Assembly: GCF_001949145.1 (NCBI RefSeq)
Contig: NW_019091615.1
Span: 138,407 to 202,406, forward strand
DNA: 64,000 nt
Origin: Acanthaster planci
Taxonomy: Eukaryota; Echinodermata; Asteroidea; Valvatida; Acanthasteridae
Reading direction: 5' to 3'
In this document: one piece after another, positions 37,466 through 48,777 of the stretch
How the letters are laid out: every line of letters starts with the position of its first letter
Position numbering within the stretch: the stretch's first letter is position 1
Program-made: the position numbers and the translations under genes
The notes under the pieces: generated by a model
Told to the model about the DNA's origin: nothing
Seen by the model: the letters and a program-made list of their open reading frames with translations, nothing else
The model's database searches: none

Positions 37466-38510
37466 ACACTGCTTCAACTGAGAGGAGGCCACTANNNNNN
37501 NNNNNNNNNNNNNNNNNNNNNNNNNNNNNNNNNNNNNNNNNNNNNNNNNNNNNNNNNNNNNNNNNNNNNNNNNNNNNNNNNNNNNNNNNNNNNNNNNNNN
37601 NNNNNNNNNNNNNNNNNNNNNNNNNNNNNNNNNNNNNNNNNNNNNNNNNNNNNNNNNNNNNNNNNNNNNNNNNNNNNNNNNNNNNNNNNNNNNNNNNNNN
37701 NNNNNNNNNNNNNNNNNNNNNNNNNNNNNNNNNNNNNNNNNNNNNNNNNNNNNNNNNNNNNNNNNNNNNNNNNNNNNNNNNNNNNNNNNNNNNNNNNNNN
37801 NNNNNNNNNNNNNNNNNNNNNNNNNNNNNNNNNNNNNNNNNNNNNNNNNNNNNNNNNNNNNNNNNNNNNNNNNNNNNNNNNNNNNNNNNNNNNNNNNNNN
37901 NNNNNNNNNNNNNNNNNNNNNNNNNNNNNNNNNNNNNNNNNNNNNNNNNNNNNNNNNNNNNNNNNNNNNNNNNNNNNNNNNNNNNNNNNNNNNNNNNNNN
38001 NNNNNNNNNNNNNNNNNNNNNNNNNNNNNNNNGAGGCCACTTATCTGATGTGGCAAGTATGCAGCAAGTATAGAATGAAAGCCATAAATGATTGCAAGTG
38101 CCTCAACTGAAGGGCCACTAATTTGATATGGCTAACAGTTGGTATAAAATGAAAGCCATACATGGTTGCAAGTGCCTCAACTGAGGGGCCACTGACTTGA
38201 TATGGCTAACAGCAAGTATAGAATGAAAGCCATAAATGATTGCAAATGTCTCAACTGAAGGGCCACTAATTTGATGTGGTTAACAGTTGGTATAAAATGA
38301 AAGCCATAAATGACTGCAAGTGCCTCAACTGAGGGGCCACTGAACTAACATCAGGTATAGAATGAAAGCCATAAATGGCTGCAAGTTCCTTAATGAGAGG
38401 TCACTGATTTGATGTGGCTAAAAGTTGGCATAGAATGAGAGCCATAAATGGCTGCAAGTGCCTTAACTGAGAGGCCAATTTTATGTGGCTTACAGTTAGC
38501 ACAGAGGGAA
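37466..38510. repeat. 74-bp satellite array spanning an assembly gap
   Basis: Units beginning GGGCCACT and containing GATATGGCTAACAG, then AATGAAAGCCATAAATG, TGCAAGTGCCTCAACTGA start at 38034, 38112, 38186, 38260, 38334, 38398 and 38472. Most spacings are exactly 74 bp, one is 64 and one 78. The left flank of the gap (AACTGAGAGGAGGCCACT) carries the same unit end, so the unsequenced 538 bp is more of this array. A stray unit lies at about 38650-38720. Confidence 0.85.
37495..38032. other. assembly gap (run of N)
   Basis: 538 consecutive N inside the 74-bp satellite array. True array length cannot be read from this assembly. Confidence 0.99.
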
Positions 38511-38649
38511 GGCACAACACAACAGCACAAAGTGAAAGGTAGCAGCATGACATGACAGGCAATGGCACATCATAATGTCAAAGACACCATGCCAGGATGC
38601 AGTGCGATGCCACAAGGCAATGCACATTTGCCATTTTCAGATCACTATC

Positions 38650-38725
38650 CGAATCAAAGCCATTACTGATTGCCATTGCCTCAACTGAGAGGCCACTAAC
38701 CTGATGTAGTTAGCAATACGCCATT
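38650..38725. repeat. isolated diverged satellite unit
   Basis: GAATCAAAGCCATTACTGAT, then TTGCCTCAACTGAGAGGCCACTAACCTGATG in fragments, matches the 74-bp unit after about 140 bp of non-repeat DNA. It is an old, detached copy. Confidence 0.6.
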
Positions 38726-39529
38726 TGTGAGTTAAATTTGAATAAAATCTGGTACACTGAGTTAATTAAATTCGCGTGAACATAACGACTTGAATTCTCA
38801 ATACTAAAACCACTGTTGCTATACCTTGTAATTCAGGGCAACCTTTTGCTTAGTTACATAAGACATGCCTTGTAACAATACACTGTTCTCAATGGATAAG
38901 AACGGCACAAAGGAACCAGTCCATTCAAGAGATGGTGGTCGCTATGTGAAAGCTTACCCCGAATCATGAGGCTCAACAACAGTGTCTTTAGGCTGGGGAA
39001 TTCAAATTGCTACTTTTTTGTGCTATCAGATAACACAGTGTACCAAATTTTTTTCAAATTTAAGTCACAAGTGGCTTATTGGCATAACGGTAGAATGAAA
39101 GCCTCAAACAATGGAGACCCCTCCTGCGTCCACTTAACAGGCCAATGGCATGATGAAGCTACATATGCACCAGAGATCCACAGTGGCAGCCAAGGCCAAG
39201 TTTCATGACACTAAGATTTTACGCTAACAGAGGTTCCATATAATTTCATGAAGACTGTAAGCAGTAGGTACAGCAGATAACATGCTTACGTTGGAGGATA
39301 CTTTGCTTAAAGGGGATAGGCAGTGCTGGGAAGATTTCTTGTAAAACATGCATGAATACATTAAACGAACATATATGTAACAAGAAAACATATCTGCACA
39401 ATTTCAAAATGAGCTGAAATAAGCTAAAAAATACAGTTTTCATGACCCTATTTCACTACCTTCTGGGAGCAAAAGCTAAACAACAGCCGTCCGGTACAGA
39501 AAGTTTTCTGAAGAAATTTCCAAGAATCG

Positions 39530-39537
39530 TGACGTCA
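39530..39537. promoter_or_regulatory. CRE palindrome TGACGTCA
   Basis: A perfect CREB/ATF site lies 90 bp before the ATG at 39628, in a CpG-retaining stretch. It is a plausible promoter element for the short ORF. A second copy of the same 8-mer lies at 43775. Confidence 0.4.
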
Positions 39538-39627
39538 TAGGACAGAGTCCTTTATCTGGTGACTGTTTACTGTTACGCAACAACACGTCAGCATGTACGC
39601 AGTGTAGTAGCATTAGCGTGCGCAATC

Positions 39628-39876
39628 ATGCTAGACTCAAGCGACGATAATTCCAGCGTTGATGCTTTTTGCGATCACAACAGCGATCAGTTGTCATGTT
39701 CGTCTTATTCATTTGACGAAGAAGGTGACATTGAAGGAGCTGATGTGGCACAAGAAATATTGCTTAGTCAGTTCGAACCAAAATACACTCAGGAAGAGAT
39801 TTTGCAACTCGGGGCTGTTGGCCACGGGCATGGCAGCGACCCAGAGGATCGTCAACTAAACACTGACTGGTCATGA
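39628..39876 (+). CDS. acidic N-terminal fragment resembling P2X7-C-domain-like proteins
   Basis: Translation from the ATG at 39628 gives 82 residues: an acidic Ser/Asp-rich start (MLDSSDDNSSVDAFCDHNSD), the segment LSQFEPKYTQEEILQLG, then DPEDRQLNTDWS and a stop. Acidic leaders followed by a FEP.YTEEE-like stretch and R..NTDW are, from memory, typical of many invertebrate proteins with the Cys-rich P2X7 C-terminal (ballast-type) domain, in which a C-x-C..C zinc-binding module follows the Trp directly. Here the reading stops exactly where that module should start, so it is a fragment, or an exon end if the weak GTCATG inside the Trp codon is a donor. An in-frame ATG at 39559 would add 23 residues. 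It lies entirely inside the TTAA-flanked element. Confidence 0.45.
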   Translation: MLDSSDDNSSVDAFCDHNSDQLSCSSYSFDEEGDIEGADVAQEILLSQFEPKYTQEEILQLGAVGHGHGSDPEDRQLNTDWS

Positions 39877-40059
39877 TTTGATTTTATCCTCTACCATTAT
39901 AATACTTTGTCTTTCTGAAAAGAAGTAATTGTCCTACTATTGACTATTCGATAGCTGTATAGTAGAAGATGTTTTTGTTTAATTCAACTTACTGTATATA
40001 AGACGGTTGAACACTATAATATAACGTCAGTTTAACCCTACATGGCCCATCCCCTTTAA

Positions 40060-42259
40060 CTTACAAGTTACATGTAGCCATGTAACAATGACAATCTCTA
40101 TGTGTGCGCATGCATAAGCACATGTACGCCAAGCAATGCCATGAAATAGTGTTCATGATAAGCACAACTTTTCTACTCTTTGTACAGCTCTGTGAAACTG
40201 GGCCCTGTTCATAAGACATGTTACTTGATTGTAGAGACCAACATCAGAACTGGCTATTGAAGAATGCAGACATGTGTACATAAATAGTAGACATCAAGGG
40301 ATTTAACTTACTTCCTTCTGGTAACATTCCACTCAATGAGGGGACAGGACTATGGAAGGAATGAGCCTTGCAGATATTTTTCTGTTTGAGCAGGAAAGTT
40401 TCAAACGGCAAGTTCAAGATTGTTCTGAAATGTGCATGTACTAACCTGCACTTATAGAAATGAGAATGACTTCCCAACCCCCAAAAAGGGGGTCACTTTA
40501 AACTGCACATGTAGTTTTTTTTCCATTATCTGGGATGTCCTTTGGGGCGTATTTGCAGGATGATGAGTCAATGTTTATCTTTTAATTTTTTAAAACAAGC
40601 AAGTTCTCTTGTTACATTATTTCTTATTGCCTCATCAAAGTTTAATCAAAATTAAATGAAGTCTTCCTCATCAAGAATTGGCACAAGATACAGAAAAAGC
40701 AAAAGATAAAGATTGTATTAAGACTTCGTGCTAATTCTGTAAGCAATGACAGAACATGTTTGCCAACTAAGATTTCAATAGTTTCTGGTTTTCCCTTTTC
40801 CTGATCGAGAACATGAAAGATAATATGACCAAACAATCTTCAGTTGGGATCTGGTTCCAACTGTATGCTGATTTGAGGGCAGTGCACATGGTAGCCTTAA
40901 ATATGTGCATTGTGGATGTACTTCCCAGAGGTGAAAGAAAGTTTGCAGTGAAAAAAAAAGAGTCTTTGTAGAAAGACAGCGGCAATAAGCAGAGAAGGAT
41001 CAAGGTCGATTGATGGTTGAGGCTAGGATTTAATGAGTTTAACAGGAGTCTGGAGGAAGTAAGATTGGACCAGAAATTGATTTGACAAGTTCAAGTTGCC
41101 AAGTTGGCATTTTTAACTGGCTGAGGTTCAATGACTGCCAACAGATTGGAAGGTATTTGATTCCAATTGCCCTAACACTGGTTTATTAGTTTTCATTGGA
41201 ATGGAATATGTAAACAAGTGTGGCACAGGAAAACAGAAGTACAGACACTTGACATCATTGCAATTATCTCAGAATTTGAAAATGCTTCAAAAAACTGAGA
41301 AATTTTCTAAACTGCCTGGGTAAGCTCCTACTCACAAAATCTACAAAGAAATTGCCTGATCTAATAAATATTTTAATCCCAATTTTGGTCAAGCGAAAAC
41401 CCAACAATATATTATTGGAGACAATGTTTTGCTAAGATTTGCTGAAATGTACAATACCTTTGAAATTGCAGAGCCTGATATTGAATCATGGCAGTATTTT
41501 TCCATAGGGCAGAACAAAACTATCACTGGCACTGTGTTTCAAAGACTTATTGTATATTCTCCACCATGTTCTACCCAGAGTTGGCCCACACAGGTGCATG
41601 TAGGCGTATAGCATGCATGTACTGTACCAACAGGCAAAGCATCTCTGTATTCCAGCAGCCAACTCACCAGGAGTCTAACCACTAAGTTCTGTTGTTTAAC
41701 AAGGGGAACCAAGAAATGTCTAAATCTAATATTGTATCAAACCTGATACTGTTGCAAAGGAAGACCGAGGTTCGTTTTCCTACATTTCTATTCAGCATGT
41801 GATGAACAAATTATTTTTTACTGCCATTTTCAGAAACTTAAGAATTAATTACACTTGAGCAATCTTAAAACAGACATGTGAGACAATATTCATGTATTAC
41901 GATTGTATGTTACTTTTTTCTTTGATGATTTGAAGTACATGCTGCACAAAAGAATTTTTGATGTGATGCAACTTAAAATCTCAGAGCTAGAAAATGTAAC
42001 ACTCAACATACATGTATGATATAGGCCTACGATGCAAACAAGTGCAGTATCTACCAGGTTTTGACTTCCGATTGTTTTCCTCATGTAACATGAAGTACGA
42101 AAGCTATTCTTTTGCACTTTTTATTTACACAAACATCTATTTTGAGAAACAACAATTGACATGTTTTGCTGGTCAGGCAATGGATAGAGTTCTACCACAC
42201 ACAGGAGCCCCTACAGAGCTAACACGCACGTAATTACAAAAACCAATAAACGTAGTTAC
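40060..42259. other. non-coding stretch, no gene seen
   Basis: No supported gene. ORFs on both strands are short and lack motifs or splice flanks. Nothing repetitive beyond scattered ACATGTA words was recognised. Confidence 0.5.
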
Positions 42260-42664
42260 TGTTACAAATGGCATAATGGCACCCCTCTGTGTCATCTGGA
42301 ATGGACCAATCACAGGCTAGGTAGCAGCAAGAGGTCAGAATGGCCCCCTCACTATGTCTCTGACATGCAACGAGCAAAGTACAGCAAACATGAGGGTAAA
42401 ACGTATGAGTGAGAATACCAGGAGAGCTGGACGTGGGGGGAGGTCGGCCATGTTTGTTCGTGTCGGCATCTTGTGATGTGATGGTGATCCTTTGGTTGTG
42501 AACTTGTTATTGAATACGTGCGAACACTTGTGGGCGCTCTCCTTCAATACCCAGCAGACTGTGTTCCATCATATTTGTACATCTTTGTGTATCTTCAAGC
42601 TTGGAATTCAAGACACTTTGAAAGTTCACTCAATTAAAGTTTACTTCAGTTACAGTGTGTAACA
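42260..42664 (+). mobile_element. candidate LTR of a Gypsy-like retrotransposon
   Basis: A 405-bp segment starts TGTTAC and ends GTAACA, the expected TG..CA inverted ends. It contains a CCAAT motif early, a poly(A)-signal-like ATTAAA near the right end, and higher GC and CpG than its flanks. Three bases after the end comes TGGTACCAG, which equals the first nine bases of a primer site complementary to the 3' end of a tRNA-Leu(UAA). Homology to a primer site then stops. No second LTR or gag-pol frame was found, so this would be a lone 5' LTR with a few internal bases. No 5-bp target duplication is visible. Confidence 0.4.
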
Positions 42665-45600
42665 TTCTGGTACCAGTACAAATTTATATGTATTCCATAC
42701 CTGCATCTTGCATCAGTTGCTTAGCATTTTTCTGAACTATTTCATGTGCAGAAACTGTTGAACATTGGTAGATGCATTAATAAATTGAACAGCAAAGGAA
42801 AATTACAAAAAATGCAATGAAGGGTCTCACTTCAGCACAATAAGCAGAACCAGCCATTTGGAATCCTGTATTGGTTCAATAACAACAGTACCCCCCCCAA
42901 CCAAAGCACTTTCTGCAACTGGATATGGTTCATGCCCCACTAGTCCACATCCTACAACTCAATCTTACTGGTTTAAGTAGACCATAAATCCAACAACCAG
43001 AAGAGAACAAGCAATTGCAAAACACAAAAACCCTCCGCCAGGATAATTTGATATGTTAATGATCCCTCCACAGTTGCTATGGGGGGGGGATAAAATCCCA
43101 GATGGAAGAGACATTCTCAAGTGCCCCCCAAAAAGCTCTAACTCAAAAGACTGGAATAATTGTTTAAGACCAACAACATGTGGTAAAGATTGAATTCTTG
43201 ATTTATTTAGCCCAGTGACCGGTGACCACCTCATCCTTTAGATTGCAAAGTTCTTGGCAACAACTCAAGAGTGCTGAATGTGATTCTGCAGTGTCTAAGA
43301 CTTTTGGGTGCTAGATCATACCCAGGAGAATATTGTCAACCTTGTTCTCAAGGTTATACTGGTAGTCACAACCTGATGCCATACATGTACATACAGTGCT
43401 TTGCACTCTTCTTGCTCTATAACCTACCATCGTTTTGTCATTACATGTCAGCATGCATAGTCTGAAAAACACAGGACATTCCATTTCATTTTGGTTCTCA
43501 GTCCTGATTTCTAAAACCACTACTTGTTTGTATCTTCTCTACAGCCACTACAGTAAATTATAGGCTGGTTTTGCCCCCAAAAATGTAACTGTCTGCAAAC
43601 TCTTTTCCTGTTATTTAGATATTTTTAAAGCTGGTATTCTGAAAGCCAGCAGCATCCAATCCCTAACATATTTCTCTGTCCTCCCTTGCAATTCCCATAC
43701 CTGAAAGCTTACATTCTGAAATTTATGACATGACATTTTGACATGTTTCCCCTAAACCAAAAGTCAGGTCCACCTGACGTCAAACTATCCACCGGTATCC
43801 CTTTACGAGAGCATGAAATAACTCTGTCTGGATGAAACCGGGGCATTTATCCATCAACCGTCAAAATTCCTTCCTGCGATATGACAATTAACATATATTG
43901 CCAGATGTGGGAGGAATGTTGGAAGGGTATCGCATGATGTGTTAGCGAGGAAATAGAGAACGTGAAAACGGCCGTCATATTTCTGTTGTTAATTACACCG
44001 GTCATTATTGGATAGAGTTTCCTTTCAATTTGGGACACAGTTCACTGTCGTGCCTGATCCCAATCTTGACAAATATTTGACATGACTTTCCTTCTCTCAC
44101 AGAGAAAGAAAACATTTCACTTGTTGGTTTAAAATTTCACACAAAACAATTAACAAGCCAGGAGTTACAACCATGGCACTAATTGGTGTGGTGATTCAAT
44201 TTCACTTTGACCAAAGAGTTGAGAGTGACCTGTTATGGCAGTAGACATTACTTGGGTCAATTTGACAGAGCCGTGCAGAGACAAGCACCTATTTTTCAGT
44301 CATTATTTAAACACAGCTTTGACTACACGCAGACAAAACCTGATGTTTTCTTAATCCTCAAAACTTTACTGCACATATTATAAGACCTACGTACATGTAT
44401 ATGCTACTTGCATTCAAGACAAAGTTGGGCAAAATTATCAAACAACACATGCTGAATTGCACTACATGTACTGTAGCTCCAATTGCTAAATTGTTTCATG
44501 CAAAGCCTTCTGGAGCTTTTTGAAGTAAGATTTTTGCAGTCATTTTGGTACAAACATTGTGAAAATACCTTACCTTCAACCAAGCTGAATGAATTTCTTT
44601 CTAAGCTTTTTTTTAAACAACTGTTTTATACATCACTGACAATTATTATCCACAACCTTCAGGAAAAAATTAAACTGAGAATGTACTACGAACTCTTCAC
44701 GTCAATTCCATAGTGCCACTTACACTGTTCATTTACCCTTGCCAAAATGTCACAAGAGACTCCCAGTTCTTTGGACAGGCAAAAAACATTAATGATGTGA
44801 AGTATTGGAGACTGAATTCTTGACACACTGGTTTTCCCCAGTCTGCCCCCCACCAGTCTGCTCCACCTTGCACTCCTAATTAATCAAGTACAGTGGAGGC
44901 CAGATGGAAAGATGGATGGTTACAAACAAATGGTCAAGATCTACACAGGTATAGGAGTACAAATGTATTTATAGGTTTAAATCAAGTTGTGCACCTCTCA
45001 ATTTAGGTATGGTATCACCGACAGTACATATACAGTGAACTGAACTTGTAAGTCTCATTGCTTATTTACTTTCTTCCTCCTCCCAACCATCTGGAGCTAC
45101 TGCATGTAGTCACAATGAAATGTACCAATAAAGTTTTCCCAGGCAATCTGCTACCCTAGTTGTCTACATGCTAAGTCCAATAAAAATGCTTTAAGTCAGC
45201 AAAATCCAATTTAGTTTTAATTACTACCAGTATAGAACTTTATCTAAACTTGTTACTCTAAATTTGGCTTACATACCGGTACATGTGCCTGTACATGTAG
45301 TTTTGTCCTTTTTTCATGGCATTGTACAGGTTGTCATTTATAAAGTGCACACATCTGCAATTTGTGATGACAGAGATCTCTCTGAGGGACCTTGCAATAA
45401 ATCAAAGTCAAGACATTTTTCTGGTGACCTGGAAAAAACTGGAAAGGTCAAGGGAACACAGTAAACTTGAGCCCCTTATTTCATCAGGGATTTGGGAAAG
45501 GACTAAGGAGATTGGTAACACTGCAACAAACTGTACAAAATGTAGGAATGGGGGGGAGGACGAATATGAAACAATTGGAATTTAACTACAAGTAGGCCCA

Positions 45601-47241
45601 TATAGAAAAGTCACTGGCTTCCAGAGAATTATTCAGTTTTATGACTCAAAAAAGAAGAGCCATTTAAAACTGATAAAGGAAGATGCACAGATCTCTGCAA
45701 CATATTATAAATTAAATAGAGTTCACAACATACCTGAATACAGTGCTTCTCTTCAAATAAAAATTAAAAGTCCTCCAACTTTTTCCAACAAACACAAGTG
45801 GAGTTTATAAAGGTACTCTATTTGCACAATAAAAGACATCTTTAGCATAATGTACATATTTGTATGTATGCTCACTGAGTAATGTTGTACAGACTATATT
45901 CAAAATACAATCAAATTAATGTGGGTAATCAAAGAGTTTCCAATTTAAGAGTAGAAGTGAGAAGAATTTCATAGTTTAAAAGGAGACAAGTACAAATTTA
46001 TAGTTTAGAAGGGAGACAAGAGAGTACAAGACAGACAGATGGAATTCCAAAAAGTACAAGTAAAGAAACGGCTTTTAGTTTGCACAATAACCGGTACAGT
46101 ACCAAGAAATTTTATTGATTCCAGAGCAAACCAGTTTAGAGCAATAATCTTGTAACAGCACCTACAAGTCTCCACAGATATGCTTTATTGAATACTCAGG
46201 TGGCAAACACCATAAAACTCTAGAAACAAGTGGTCTCAGGAAATAATAGCTTATTTTCCCAACGTGACAAAATTATGACAATCAGTGGTTTTTTCTGTAT
46301 TCTTCCTTGGAACTGAGGAGTTTATGGAGAACTCCTGGTGAGCAGACAGTGGAGACTTCGACAAGGAATGCTGCACCTGGTGTTATAATTTTAAAATGTA
46401 GGGGTGATTTATCATTGCATGTTGACTTGGGAGTTTTGCAAGTTCAAAGGTACAGACCAATGCATATATATCACGATGATGAAGACCGAAAGAAGTTGAC
46501 ATTTTTGTCAGAAAGCAGCCTAATTTAGTTAAAAATTGAGACTAAGAGTCCTTCTCTCTTAAATGACAGATCTACTCTGGTATCAGATATTTTTTTGTGA
46601 TCTGTGGAAAGCTTTGCAATGATTCCAGTTTTGAATAGTATTTTGCAAAATAAAATAGCAGTCCATCCAAACTGGTTACTTCTGAGAAATACCCATGAAG
46701 GAATATACCATATCTCAATGTCACTGAGCAAGGTGCCGGTAAATAAATGTAGATATTTGAATGTTTAAAAGAATTCAACAACAGCGCAGGTGTTTGTTAC
46801 AATCCCCTGATAATTGTTAGGACATTGTGTTGCATTACATGACATGCTTTTCGGCTGATACATGTACCAGTACTATGTACTCCTATCCCCTTTGCATTTC
46901 ACATTTTATTTTGGCAATTGCTGTAACTTGGTTTTTCTTTAATTACCTACCAGTACCTGAAGTACTTTTAATTATTGCAAGACATACATGTACTTTATTC
47001 TGTTCAATCTGGCTTAAGTTTAAAATCTGTTTTTTAAATAAAATCATCATCACCAATTTGACCATCTGCTGACACATTCCCAGAAAAATCCATCTGGGAA
47101 TAACCTAGTAAAACAACTGCTGATGGTCCAAACAACTAAACATTGACAGTGCCATCAGGTAGGGTAAGGTATGGACCAACCCCAAAGGGCAAAAGCCTAC
47201 ACTTACACTGCATTCCCAAAGTTTATGAAATGGAAGAACTG

Positions 47242-47284
47242 GGGTCATAGGTCAATTCCATCAAAGTAGGGTCAGCTAAGGTCA
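47242..47284 (+). promoter_or_regulatory. paired DR1 and DR4 nuclear-receptor motifs
   Basis: GGGTCA-T-AGGTCA at 47242-47254 is a DR1. GGGTCA-GCTA-AGGTCA at 47269-47284 is a DR4. The two pairs lie 14 bp apart in the same orientation. The DR4 16-mer is identical to that at 53601-53616. Binding is inferred from motif only. Confidence 0.35.
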
Positions 47285-47523
47285 ACACTGTACATATTTC
47301 ACTCCCGGGGCCTGGGATCTAGCCAAATTGTTTTGTTTCTTATGGTGGCACCATGGGAAAATGGTTTAATCCAAAGTCACCATGATACCATCTTTGCTAC
47401 TAGAACAACCCATTAATAAATGAGGGAAGTTCACTGTTTTGCTAACATGTAAATACAGTCACCAGACTTCAAAGGCATTTTAAATGTATCATCAGACAAG
47501 TGACAGGATGGCCTGTGCAAAGA

Positions 47524-47553
47524 TACATGTACATGTACATGTACATGTACATG
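47524..47553. repeat. (TACATG)5 palindromic microsatellite
   Basis: Five uninterrupted TACATG units. This is the longest run of the palindromic word that is scattered throughout the window. Confidence 0.85.
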
Positions 47554-48754
47554 CACACACAATAACCATTACAAGGAAGAATTGTAATTATGCTTTGAGT
47601 AAACTAAGGTGAAGGTGAGACTCCAAGTAATTATGGTCAAGCTTTGTGGACAACATACATGTACATGTAGCATTATGATGTTTAGTATTACATGTATATT
47701 ACGACCAAAGATCGTATAGCACCCCATAGTGGCACAAGATGGAGAACTCGGCCAATTTCACTATTGGCGCCATTGGAGTGAACATTAATGCACAGGTGCA
47801 GGCATACCAGGTGTTCATACCTGTCGTGGCGCTTATGCCTGTTATGTTAACATACCACTGGCGCATTCCTACCCAAATGGCGTCCATGCAATAACATTTT
47901 ATGCAAATTCATGGTGATGTTATTCATCTTGCCCTGCAATACAATCTTTGATAAAGACTAGGGTGCATACTAGACAGCCCTCCCTTAAAGAGGAATGATC
48001 TCTTTGGAAGGAAAAACTGCATCCACTAACTCAAAACCAGGTTTTCAGATACCCCTCTCAACTAAATGCTGTGGTCCAAGCCTCGGGCTTTGACCACATA
48101 CCTAGGGATAAGAATAGACCATTCCTTCTAGATAGGGTTGGTTGATGCTGAGGGATAGACTGAATGAAGGAGTACCCTCAACAAATCCAGTCTGGTCCAC
48201 AATGTCCTCCAGACCAAGGCAAGGTAACCACTGAAACCACTGAAGATTCTTGCTGATTAAGAGAGAGTTTCAAGAGGAACATCTTGTAGTGAAGTAGATT
48301 CATTTCTAATTGAATCTTTCTTTGTTTACAAACAGGAGTGTTGTAAACAAGGATTAGGAGCAGGTGCCAAATATACATATATGTAAGCCATCTGCCTGGC
48401 AGGGCCCAACACTAGCTGATCTATTGAAACTGTGTGTACAAAATTTAACTCACATAAGCTGAAACCATCTTGACTTGAAAATGAAAGGCTCACTTACTGA
48501 AAGTTTTTAACATGGACACAAGCTTTGTCAACTATTTTGTAAGAAGTGGAGATTTATTTTCCTCAAAAATAAATATATTTTTCCTAACACAAACACAAAT
48601 GGTTTCATTTGATTGTGTAACTGATAAAATGCCATAAAGATATTTTCTCGATGACCTATACACACATATAAAATACGTTTAGTGAAGACAAAACCATGGA
48701 AAACATCCAACCACAAAAATTAAATAAAAGAACAAAAATCACAGTGGCCACAGG

Positions 48755-48770
48755 CAGCGCCCTCTATTGA
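48755..48770 (-). promoter_or_regulatory. CTCF-like motif
   Basis: On the minus strand TCAATAGAGGGCGCTG resembles the CTCF core (CCASYAGRKGGCRS) with mismatches at the left end. Weaker matches occur at 27441-27454 (+) and 28102-28117 (+). Confidence 0.25.
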
Positions 48771-48777
48771 CAAGGAC

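Larger units (their letters stand above)
39311..40055. mobile_element. TTAA-flanked Kolobok/T2-like DNA element
   Basis: The element begins AGGGGATAGGC at 39311 and ends GCCCATCCCCT at 40055, an inverted repeat with one mismatch in 11. TTAA lies directly outside each end (39307-39310 and 40056-40059). TTAA target duplication with termini reading TTAAAGGRR is the signature of the T2/Kolobok group. piggyBac also duplicates TTAA but usually starts CCC or CCY. At 745 bp no transposase is present, so it is non-autonomous. It encloses an acidic ORF with a promoter-like upstream region, so it may be an internally deleted copy of an element that carried that gene, or it may have inserted around or captured it. 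Confidence 0.6.
42665..48777. other. gene-poor stretch with regulatory-looking patches
   Basis: No supported gene. A CpG-retaining patch at about 43770-44060 contains TGACGTCA, several ACCGGT/CACCGG words and TTAATTA. A second at 47690-47890 contains AAATGGCGTCC. DR1 and DR4 nuclear-receptor motifs lie at 47242-47284. A (TACATG)5 tract is at 47524. Remaining ORFs are short and without motif. Confidence 0.4.

Noticed and set aside
37280-38110. Long open frames around the second gap
   Set aside because: Same cause: the frames run through N and satellite DNA.
37466-38510. CRISPR-like regular repeats
   Set aside because: The whole 74-bp unit repeats with no unique spacers, there are no cas genes, and the context is eukaryotic; this is a satellite.
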